Of a stretch of DNA of 11,707 nt, positions 5,359 through 11,707 are shown one piece after another. Origin of the DNA: Frankiaceae bacterium (GTDB lineage Bacteria; Actinomycetota; Actinomycetes; JAFAQI01); the NCBI GenBank assembly GCA_030840545.1, contig JAVEEH010000322.1, positions 1 through 11,707 of the forward strand, in the 5' to 3' direction. Each line of letters opens with the position of its first letter. The first letter of the stretch is position 1. Both the position numbers and the translations under genes were made by a program. The notes beneath the pieces were generated by a model. That model saw only the letters and a list, made by a program, of their open reading frames with translations. It was not told the DNA's origin and did no database searches.

Positions 5359-7434
5359 ATGACCGTGAGCTTCCCGCGCCAGTTCGCCCGCACCCGACGG
5401 TTCACGCTGGGTGAGCCGCGCAGCTTCTCGGTCTGTGCCGGCGGCCAGCGCGTGCTGTTCCTCCGCGCGATGGCGGGCGCCGACCCCCGCACCGGCCTGT
5501 GGTTGCTTGATCTCGGCTCAGGGGTCGAGCGGCTGGTGGTCGATCCGGCGAGACTGGCGGACGACCACGACCTTCCGGCCGCGGAGCGGGCCAGGCGCGA
5601 ACGCGTCCGGGAGACCGCGAGCGGCGTCGTCGCCTATGCGGCAGACGACGCGGGCCAAGTGGTTGCCTTCGCATCGTCCGGCGAGCTGTGGGTCGTCGAG
5701 GTCGACTCGGGGGAGGCCCGCAGCCTGCCGGCGTCAGCAGGTGCGTTCGACCCGCGGCCGGACCCGGCCGGTCGCGCCATCGCCTATGTGAGCGGTCGCG
5801 AGCTGCGGGTCATCGAGGTCGACGGTTCGAACGACCGCGTCGTCGCGAGCGACCCCGACGAGGCGGTGAGCTGGGGACGCGCGGAGTTCGTCGCGGCCGA
5901 GGAGATGGCCCGCAGCCGGGGCTACTGGTGGGCACCCGACGGCTCGGCGTTGCTGGCCACCCGGGTCGACGAGACCGCGGTGCCGCTGCTCTGGATCGCC
6001 GACCCGGCTCATCCGGACCTGTCGCCGACGCCCGTGCGATATCCGCTGGCCGGCTCGGCCAACGCCGACGTGACGCTGCATCTCGTCCCGCTCGATGCAC
6101 CGACGACGCCGATCGGCTGGGACCGCGAACGGTTCCCTTACCTCGCGCGGGTCGGTTGGGCGGCGGGGCACGAGCCGTTGCTGCAGGTGCAGAGCCGTGA
6201 CCAGCGCACCACGCAGATCCTTGCGGCCGACGTCCGCGCGGGATCGACCCGGCTGTTGCACGAGGACACCGACGAGACCTGGGTCGAGCTGTTCCCGGGC
6301 GCACCCGTCTGGTGCGGCGAGGACGTCGTTCGGATCGCCGACGTGGGTGGTGCCCGGCGGTTGTTCGTCGGTGCCGAGCCGGTGACGCCGCCGGAGCTCT
6401 ACGTGCGCGCCGTGGCCGGCGCCGATGAGGCCGCCGTCGTGTTCACGGCATCGGACGGCGACCCCACGCAGGTGCACGTCTTCCGCTGGTCGGTCACCGG
6501 CGTCGAACGGGTCACCGAGCCACCCGGCGTTCATGGCGCCGTCCATGCCGCGGGAAGCACCGTGCTGTCCTACGCCGGGCTCGAGCACGACGGGGGGATG
6601 CACCGGGTCGTGAGCGCCGGGTCGTCCTGGCCCGTCGCGTCGTGCGCGGAGACACCGGGCCTGATCCCCCAGGTGCATCTGCTCGCCCTGGGCGAGCGAC
6701 GGTTGCCGGCCGGGCTGCTGCTGCCGCGCGACCACGTCGCCGGCACCAAGCTGCCGGTGCTGCTCGACCCTTATGGCGGCCCGCACGCGCAGCGCGTCAT
6801 GTCCGCGCGGCGCATCTGGCTCGAGCCGCAGTGGTGGGCCGATCAGGGGTTCGCGGTGCTCGTTGTCGACGGCCGCGGCACCCCCGGACGTGATCCCGGG
6901 TGGGAACGTGAGGTCTGGCACAACTTCACCGGGCCGATCCTGGACGACCAGGTCGACGGCTTGCGTGCCGCGGCGGAGCTGGAGCCCGACCTCGACCTGA
7001 CCCGGGTGGGTATCCGTGGCTGGTCGTTCGGCGGCTACCTGGCTGCCATGGCGGTGCTGCGTCGTCCGGACGTCTTCCATGCCGCGATCGCGGGCGCGCC
7101 GGTGACCGACCAGGGGCTCTACGACACCCACTACACCGAGCGCTATCTCGGCCGGCCGCAGGACGAGCCGGAGGTCTACCGGCGTAACTCGCTGCTCGAC
7201 GATGCAGCGTCGTTGTCCCGTCCGATGCTGCTCATCCACGGACTCGCGGACGACAATGTGCTGGCCGCTCACACCCTGCAGCTCTCACAGCGGCTCACCG
7301 AGGCCGGTCGCCCGCACTCGGTGTTGCCGCTCACCGGTGTGACCCACATGACCCCGCAGGAATCCGTCGCCGAGAACCTGCTGCTCCTGCAGGTCGACTT
7401 CCTCAAGAAAGCCTTGGACGGCCGTCACCACTGA
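5359..7434 (+). CDS. S9B family serine peptidase (dipeptidyl-peptidase IV type)
   Basis: A 691-aa prolyl-oligopeptidase-clan enzyme, expected to remove N-terminal Xaa-Pro dipeptides. Residues to about 440 form the beta-propeller (DPPIV_N), with repeated blade sequences such as GELWVVEVDSGEARSL and GRELRVIEVDGSNDRV. The double-glutamate motif of DPP-IV enzymes is visible at AEFVAAEEM (E181, E182), just before GYWWAPDGSALL; it anchors the substrate amino group. The C-terminal alpha/beta hydrolase domain carries the complete triad: S556 in GWSFGGY, D631 in HGLADDN and H663 in GVTHMT. No signal peptide is seen, so it is probably cytoplasmic. ATG 5359 is preferred over the open frame back to 5290, because the added residues are not propeller-like and the TAGGCT box at 5346 suits a leaderless ATG. 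Its last ten bases overlap the end of the convergent regulator gene. Confidence 0.93.
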   Translation: MTVSFPRQFARTRRFTLGEPRSFSVCAGGQRVLFLRAMAGADPRTGLWLLDLGSGVERLVVDPARLADDHDLPAAERARRERVRETASGVVAYAADDAGQVVAFASSGELWVVEVDSGEARSLPASAGAFDPRPDPAGRAIAYVSGRELRVIEVDGSNDRVVASDPDEAVSWGRAEFVAAEEMARSRGYWWAPDGSALLATRVDETAVPLLWIADPAHPDLSPTPVRYPLAGSANADVTLHLVPLDAPTTPIGWDRERFPYLARVGWAAGHEPLLQVQSRDQRTTQILAADVRAGSTRLLHEDTDETWVELFPGAPVWCGEDVVRIADVGGARRLFVGAEPVTPPELYVRAVAGADEAAVVFTASDGDPTQVHVFRWSVTGVERVTEPPGVHGAVHAAGSTVLSYAGLEHDGGMHRVVSAGSSWPVASCAETPGLIPQVHLLALGERRLPAGLLLPRDHVAGTKLPVLLDPYGGPHAQRVMSARRIWLEPQWWADQGFAVLVVDGRGTPGRDPGWEREVWHNFTGPILDDQVDGLRAAAELEPDLDLTRVGIRGWSFGGYLAAMAVLRRPDVFHAAIAGAPVTDQGLYDTHYTERYLGRPQDEPEVYRRNSLLDDAASLSRPMLLIHGLADDNVLAAHTLQLSQRLTEAGRPHSVLPLTGVTHMTPQESVAENLLLLQVDFLKKALDGRHH

Positions 7435-10292
7435 ACGAGCTTCCAGATCTCCGGTCGGCGGTCTCCCTCCTCGTCGATACCTGCGAACAGAGTCGCGGCA
7501 CGCTTGAGGTGCGTCATTGCCTCGTCCCCGTGGTTCGTCGCGTGCAGGAGGTCGGCGAGGTTGGTGTGCAGGGCGGCCGCGCGATGGCGGTCGCCGTGGC
7601 TGTTGCCGATGGCGAGCGCCTCCCGCGCGGCGGCGACTGCCGCGGTCAGGTCCGAGCGTTGGGCGTACAACCGGGAGAGGTTGTTGAGCGCGGCCACGGC
7701 GCTGCTGGGATCGGGCAGCGGCCGCGCCCTGGCCAGGCTGTCCTCGAGGAACCGCTCGGCAGCCGCCAGGTCGTTGCGCCGGAGTGCGACCATGCCGAGG
7801 ACGTCGAGCGCCTGGGCCGCCGCGGCCGCATCGTCGATCCCGGCGGCGAGGTCGAGGGCTCGCTCAGCGGTGCCCTGCGCGCGGGCGTCGTCGCCGCGAC
7901 GGTAGGCAATCAGTGCTTGGTCGGCGACAACCCGAGCAACGAGCGCCCGGTCTGCAGCCGCGACGGTCTGCAGCAGATCCAGCGCGGCCCGGGCATGGGC
8001 CTCGGCCACGCCGTAGTCACCCAGGCGGTGATGCACGTCGGCGAGTCGATGCTCGACGGCAGCTAGCCGCGTCACCTCGGGGTCAGCGGCGTCGCCGCCG
8101 ACGAAAGTCGCGGCAGCCGCCTCGTAGGCAGCCAGTGCCTCGGGGTATCGACCGAGGGTCGTCAGGAGCTCACCGGCAACGAAGTGCGCTGCAGCTGCGG
8201 GGTGGCCGAGGGATCGGGCCTGCTCCACGTGCCCAAGGGCTTCGACGTGGGCGAACAGTGCGCGCGCCTCGACAGCCGCCTGCCAGTACCAGTGCGCCGC
8301 TTCGCCCAGTCGCCCGCCTTCGTGCAGATGCCGGGCGACCGTGCCGGCCGCGACAGGAGCCGGCCGACGCAACAGGGCGTCCGCGGCCCGACTATGCAGC
8401 AACCGGCGGCGTCCCGAGCCGATTCGATCGTCGACCACCTGTCGCAACGCGGCGTAGGGAAAGTCATAGGTGGGCGCTCCGTTCGCAGCCGACTCCGTCT
8501 CGGCGAGCAACCCGGTCCGAACGCCGTCCTCGACCGCGTCGACGGTCTCGGTCTCCCCGCGTCCGCTGGTCGCGCGGAGGAGGTCGAGGTCGACCCGACT
8601 GCCGAGGATGGCCGCCGCCGCCAGGACCTGTTGCGTCATCTCGGCCACCCCGGCCAAGCGGGCGAGCAGTCCCGCGCGGACATCGGCGGGAATCGTGGGC
8701 GGCGCCGAATGGCTGTCGGCCGCCGATCGCAAGGCGCGGGCATAGCCGGCGACCAGGAACGGCAGGCCGCCGGTTTCGCGATGCAGCTCATCGATGCGCT
8801 CGTCCGTCGTCTGCACCCCCGCTGAGCGCAGCACCGCCCCGACCTCGTCGCGGTCGAGCGATTGCAGCGCGACCACCTGGCCGGCTCCGGCGCCGTCGGC
8901 CTCCGTCAGCGCCGCGACCAACGGCGACTCGTCGGACGAGTCGTCGAGATGCCCGACGGCGATCAGCAGCGGAATGTCGGGCATTCGCCGGACCAGGTAG
9001 GCGAGCAGCTCAGCCGACGGCTCGTCGGCGAAGTGCGCATCGTCGATGATGATCGTTGCCGGTCCGCCTGGTGCAGATGCGCCGGCAGCAGTGACGAGTG
9101 CGTCACCGATCGCGGCATAGAGGCGCACGACGGCGCCGGGCCCGTCCAGGGGCCCGGCGACGGGTGCGCCAGGGTCGGCCAGCTCGGGGACGAGCCGGGC
9201 GATCTCGGCGCGGGTGTGCGCGCCGAGCCGGTCGGCCAGGTCGGGCTGAGTGTGTGTGGCGACTCGCAACAGCTCGACGATGAGGCCATAGGCAAGGACT
9301 CGCTCGCGCTCATGACAGCGCGCCATGACGACACGTCCGCCACCTTGCTGGGCCGCACGAGCGAGCTCGGTCAGCACTCGCGTCTTGCCGATGCCGACCG
9401 GTCCGGTCACGTGAAGTGCCCGACCCGTGCCGGCAGTCCCGGACAGTGCCACCTCGATGGCTGCGAGCGCCGTCTCCCGACCGACCAGAGGCGGTTCGTC
9501 GTAGACCACAGCCGGGGGGTCGAGGGCAGGTCCGGGGCGATGCTCCGCCGATGCCGCCGCTCGCGACTGCGCCGGTGGCGCGAGCTGGTCGACCCGCACC
9601 TCGTCCGCCAGCCTGCGCGTCTCAGGAAGCGGACCGACCCCCAGCTCCTGGTCGAGCACCCGGACGCATGCGCGGTACTGCTGCAACGCCGCGGAGCGCT
9701 GACCCATCCACGCGTGCAGCCGGATCAGCGACTGGTGCGCCGGCTCGTGCAGCGGGTCGAGCGACAACCAGCGGCGGGCGTGGCCGAGCGCAGTAGGGAG
9801 GTCGCCGGACTCCACGCCCACGTCCACGAGCTGTTCGAGTACGCCGGCGAGCTGCTGCCGGAGACCGTCGGCGGTGAAGTGCAGCCAGTCGTCGAAGTCG
9901 GGTGCGTCGCGCAGGGTGAAGCCGGCGAGGAAGTCATCGCGGTAGATGCGGGCGGCCTGATCGAGCGACGTGATGTCGTCGGCGGCCGCAAGTGTCGCGA
10001 ACTCGCGAGCGTCGCTCTCCCAGGCGTCGGCGCGAAGCTGCACGGCAGCGCGGTCGACGACAAGGACGTCGCCGACCGCAGCAGCGGTGACCGACAGTGT
10101 GCGCCGCAACGCCGAGCGCGCGCGAAGCTCGTCCGAACCAGGCCAGAAGAACGTCGCCAGGCGCTCGCGGCTGTGCGGGTGATCCTCCAGACAGAGATAG
10201 GCGAGCAGCGCGACAGCTTTGCGGGTGTCGAACGAGACGGTCAGCCCGTCACGCTGGACGAGCGGGGTCCCGAGCAGCGACAGGCGAAGCAC
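7425..10292 (-). CDS. Large SARP-like transcriptional regulator: winged helix, BTAD, AAA ATPase and TPR
   Basis: A 955-aa regulator of the AfsR/SARP-like type, expected to bind DNA and respond to nucleotide or protein partners. Residues 1 to about 95 form an OmpR-like winged helix (LRLSLLGTPLV, TRKAVALLAYLCLE, RERLATFFWPGSDELRARSALR). The BTAD follows at about 95-235 (AARIYRDDFLAGF, DFDDWLHF, ARRWLSLDPLHEPAHQSLI, ALQQYRACVRVLDQELGVGP). The ATPase begins near 268 (PPLVGRETALAAIEVAL) with Walker A GPVGIGKT (297-304) and Walker B ATIIIDDAH (DD at 417-418). The last 250 or so residues are TPR-like helical pairs (ALAAYEAAAA, LNNLSRLYAQRSDLTAAVAAAREAL, LHTNLADLLHATNHGDEAM). The GTG at 10292 begins right at the domain. 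The frame stays open to 10694, but that part is arginine/proline-rich and antisense to the phosphatase. The gene is divergent from that phosphatase. The activating signal and target genes are unknown. Confidence 0.92.
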   Translation of the reverse strand: MLRLSLLGTPLVQRDGLTVSFDTRKAVALLAYLCLEDHPHSRERLATFFWPGSDELRARSALRRTLSVTAAAVGDVLVVDRAAVQLRADAWESDAREFATLAAADDITSLDQAARIYRDDFLAGFTLRDAPDFDDWLHFTADGLRQQLAGVLEQLVDVGVESGDLPTALGHARRWLSLDPLHEPAHQSLIRLHAWMGQRSAALQQYRACVRVLDQELGVGPLPETRRLADEVRVDQLAPPAQSRAAASAEHRPGPALDPPAVVYDEPPLVGRETALAAIEVALSGTAGTGRALHVTGPVGIGKTRVLTELARAAQQGGGRVVMARCHERERVLAYGLIVELLRVATHTQPDLADRLGAHTRAEIARLVPELADPGAPVAGPLDGPGAVVRLYAAIGDALVTAAGASAPGGPATIIIDDAHFADEPSAELLAYLVRRMPDIPLLIAVGHLDDSSDESPLVAALTEADGAGAGQVVALQSLDRDEVGAVLRSAGVQTTDERIDELHRETGGLPFLVAGYARALRSAADSHSAPPTIPADVRAGLLARLAGVAEMTQQVLAAAAILGSRVDLDLLRATSGRGETETVDAVEDGVRTGLLAETESAANGAPTYDFPYAALRQVVDDRIGSGRRRLLHSRAADALLRRPAPVAAGTVARHLHEGGRLGEAAHWYWQAAVEARALFAHVEALGHVEQARSLGHPAAAAHFVAGELLTTLGRYPEALAAYEAAAATFVGGDAADPEVTRLAAVEHRLADVHHRLGDYGVAEAHARAALDLLQTVAAADRALVARVVADQALIAYRRGDDARAQGTAERALDLAAGIDDAAAAAQALDVLGMVALRRNDLAAAERFLEDSLARARPLPDPSSAVAALNNLSRLYAQRSDLTAAVAAAREALAIGNSHGDRHRAAALHTNLADLLHATNHGDEAMTHLKRAATLFAGIDEEGDRRPEIWKLVQW

Positions 10293-10336
10293 CGCCCCAC
10301 GGTAACCGCGGGACCGCCGGACGCCTTGTTCTTCGT

Positions 10337-10373
10337 AACGCTGTCGGAACGCTCGGATGGGACGTTGCGACAG
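10337..10373. promoter_or_regulatory. Phased direct repeat and inverted repeat in the regulator/phosphatase intergenic region
   Basis: AACGCT occurs at 10337-10342 and 10348-10353, exactly 11 bases apart, the spacing known for SARP-type half-sites. Overlapping it, CTGTCGGAACG (10341-10351) and CGTTGCGACAG (10363-10373) form an inverted repeat with 11-base arms, one mismatch and an 11-base spacer. Both sit 45-81 bases upstream of the regulator GTG within the 206-base divergent gap (10293-10498). They may be an autoregulatory site. I see no good -10 for the regulator. Confidence 0.45.
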
Positions 10374-10488
10374 ACCGGAGCAGCGGAGGCGAAGCGGTGC
10401 GAAACGGCGTCCCGGTGCGGAGTCCGGTCGTAGTCTCGGTTCCGCGCCCACGGGAAGCGACCAGGTTGTCGCCGACAGTGCGGCACCC

Positions 10489-10494
10489 AGGAGG
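10489..10494 (+). promoter_or_regulatory. Strong ribosome binding site of the phosphatase gene
   Basis: AGGAGG, extended by GGG, ends four bases before the ATG at 10499. It is the best Shine-Dalgarno sequence in the window and fixes the start of the phosphatase. A possible -10, TAGTCT at 10431-10436, lies upstream without a recognisable -35. Confidence 0.75.
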
Positions 10495-10498
10495 GGGC

Positions 10499-11707
10499 AT
10501 GGCGAATTCGGCCGATCTCGAGTCGGTGGGCGTGCCCGCTGACGAGGCCCCACTGCGCATCGAAACCACAGCTGGCGACCCGCCGTCGACCGCGCCCCGG
10601 CGCGGGTTGCGTCGGCGACGCGAACCGGTGGCTGCGGTAACGGTTGGCCCGGACGGCGCCCCGCCGATCGCTGCGCCAGGGTTCGACATCGCACCCAACG
10701 ACCCCATCCTGTCCTTCTTCCAAGGAGCGTCGGGCGCAGTCGACATCGCCTCGCTGGAGCTCGACTCCCCGGCTCTGCAGCAGATGCGCGCGGCCGGTGT
10801 CGTGCTCGTCGTCCCGCTGGTGACCTCGGGCGAGCTCATCGGCCTGCTCAATCTCGGATCCCGGCTCTCCGAGCGCGGTTACTCCAGTGACGACCGGCAG
10901 CTGCTCGACACCCTCGCCGGCTATGCAGCCCCGGCGATGCGCGTGGGGCAGCTGGTTCAGCAGCAAGAGGTCGAGGCGCGCACCCGGGAGCGCATCGAAC
11001 AGGAGCTGAAGATCGCGCAGCTGATCCAGCAGCAGTTCCTGCCCAAGTCGGTGCCCGACCTGCCGAGCTGGCACCTCGCCGCGTTCTACCGGCCGGCTCG
11101 CACGGTGGGCGGAGACTTCTACGACTTCATCGCCCTGCCGGACGGTCGAGTGATGATCGTCGTCGGCGACGTCACCGATAAAGGGGTGCCCGCGGCGCTG
11201 GTGATGGCGAGCACGCATGCGCTGCTCCGGTCCAACGGTCCGCAGCTCGTGGCGCCAGGTGCGGTGCTCGCCCGAGTGAACGACCTCCTCTGTGAAGACA
11301 TCCCGGCGCACATGTTCGTGACGTGTCTCGTGCTGGTCCTCGATCCGGTGACCGGGGAGATCGTGTTCGCAAACGCGGGCCACAACTTGCCCTACGTGCG
11401 AACAGCGGAAGGCGTGGTCGAGCTGCGCGCCACCGGCATGCCGCTCGGGTTGATGCAGGGCATGGCCTACGAAGAGAAGTCAGCCGCCCTCCATGCGGGT
11501 GAGTGCCTGCTGTTGCACAGCGACGGGTTGGCGGAGGCGCACAACGAGCAGCGCGAGATGTTCGGCTTCCCCCGCCTGGCGCAGCTGGTCGGCCTCGAGT
11601 TGTCCGGCGAGGACCTCATCGACACGTGCATGGCCGAGCTGACGCGGTTCACCGGGGACACAGCCGAGCTGGAGGACGACATCACGCTCGTCACCCTCGA
11701 GCGACTC
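10499..11707 (+). CDS. GAF-like/SpoIIE-type PP2C serine phosphatase (RsbU-like), 3' end missing
   Basis: The gene runs off the window, leaving 403 visible residues without a stop. Residues 1-60 are low-complexity, with a basic cluster RRGLRRRREP. About 65-150 resemble a GAF sensor domain (GVVLVVPLVTSGELIGLLNLG, YSSDDRQLLDTLAGYAAPAM). A coiled-coil linker follows at 150-180 (QQQEVEARTRERIEQELK), then the SpoIIE/PP2C domain. Its metal-binding motifs are all present: VGGDFYDF (D206), VVGDVTDKG (D224), NAGHNLP, LLHSDGLAEAH (D342) and LEDDITLVTL (D393/D394). The protein should dephosphorylate a serine on an anti-anti-sigma (STAS) partner in a partner-switching pathway. The STAS protein and anti-sigma factor are not in the window; a kinase-like domain could lie beyond the edge. 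Start and ribosome site are clear. Confidence 0.92.
   Translation, partial: MANSADLESVGVPADEAPLRIETTAGDPPSTAPRRGLRRRREPVAAVTVGPDGAPPIAAPGFDIAPNDPILSFFQGASGAVDIASLELDSPALQQMRAAGVVLVVPLVTSGELIGLLNLGSRLSERGYSSDDRQLLDTLAGYAAPAMRVGQLVQQQEVEARTRERIEQELKIAQLIQQQFLPKSVPDLPSWHLAAFYRPARTVGGDFYDFIALPDGRVMIVVGDVTDKGVPAALVMASTHALLRSNGPQLVAPGAVLARVNDLLCEDIPAHMFVTCLVLVLDPVTGEIVFANAGHNLPYVRTAEGVVELRATGMPLGLMQGMAYEEKSAALHAGECLLLHSDGLAEAHNEQREMFGFPRLAQLVGLELSGEDLIDTCMAELTRFTGDTAELEDDITLVTLERL

Noticed and set aside
5734..7272. A 512-codon open frame on the minus strand inside the peptidase
   Set aside because: Antisense to an enzyme with a complete catalytic triad and double-Glu motif; the translated shadow shows no motif and no ribosome site.
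8862..10433. A 523-codon open frame on the plus strand opposite the regulator gene
   Set aside because: It is a GC-rich antisense shadow: its translation has no domain logic, while the minus strand encodes the complete winged-helix/BTAD/ATPase order.
10241..11383. A 380-codon minus-strand frame opposite the phosphatase
   Set aside because: His/Arg-rich shadow of the PP2C coding strand; it also crosses the start of the regulator gene.
1..11707. tRNA, rRNA, insertion sequences, attachment sites or CRISPR array
   Set aside because: No cloverleaf-like sequence, transposase motif, terminal repeat pair or regularly spaced repeat array was seen on either strand.

Overview
The window is chromosomal DNA from a high-GC actinomycete. 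It is GC-rich throughout and has frequent GTG starts. Several gene types fit Actinomycetota: a branched-chain-type E2 with an RRPRK linker, a FadE5-type long acyl-CoA dehydrogenase, a DUF6458 membrane protein, and a BTAD/SARP-type regulator with ATPase and TPR domains. I cannot name a genus. Nothing suggests a phage, plasmid, insertion sequence, CRISPR array or RNA gene.

Layout. (1) 3-1771, plus strand: the 3' part of a 2-oxo acid dehydrogenase E2 gene, then a GNAT acetyltransferase five bases after its stop, closed by a strong hairpin at 1784-1814 that serves both converging units. (2) 1829-5218, minus strand, in transcription order: an unrecognised 82-aa helical protein, two overlapping crcB fluoride-channel genes, a FadE5-like acyl-CoA dehydrogenase, and a two-helix DUF6458 protein. 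The last two probably have their own promoters: inverted repeats stand before fadE5, and a SigB/SigF-like motif stands before the DUF6458 gene. (3) 5359-7434, plus strand: an S9B (DPP-IV-type) serine peptidase, probably read from a leaderless transcript. Its 3' end overlaps the next gene tail to tail by 10 bp. (4) 7425-10292, minus strand: a 955-aa regulator with a winged helix, BTAD, AAA ATPase and TPR region. (5) 10499 to the right edge, plus strand: a GAF-like/SpoIIE-type PP2C phosphatase, divergent from the regulator and cut off by the window end.

How the parts may work together. The E2, the acyl-CoA dehydrogenase and perhaps the peptidase fit catabolism of branched-chain amino acids, acyl-CoAs and proline peptides, but they are not one operon. 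The two CrcB proteins look like the unequal halves of a heterodimeric Fluc channel. The divergent regulator/phosphatase pair shares a 206-bp intergenic region with phased and inverted repeats, and is the most interesting signalling unit here. Partner-switching phosphatases of this type usually control stress sigma factors, and one gene in the window has a sigma-B/F-like promoter motif. That link is only suggestive.

Gene-free stretches: none exceeds 300 bases. The longest are 10293-10498, 5219-5358, 2048-2179 and 4013-4137; what they hold is listed below. I see no clear case of a wholly new system. The best leads are the degenerate CrcB pair, the regulator/phosphatase intergenic region and the fadE5 operator candidate.
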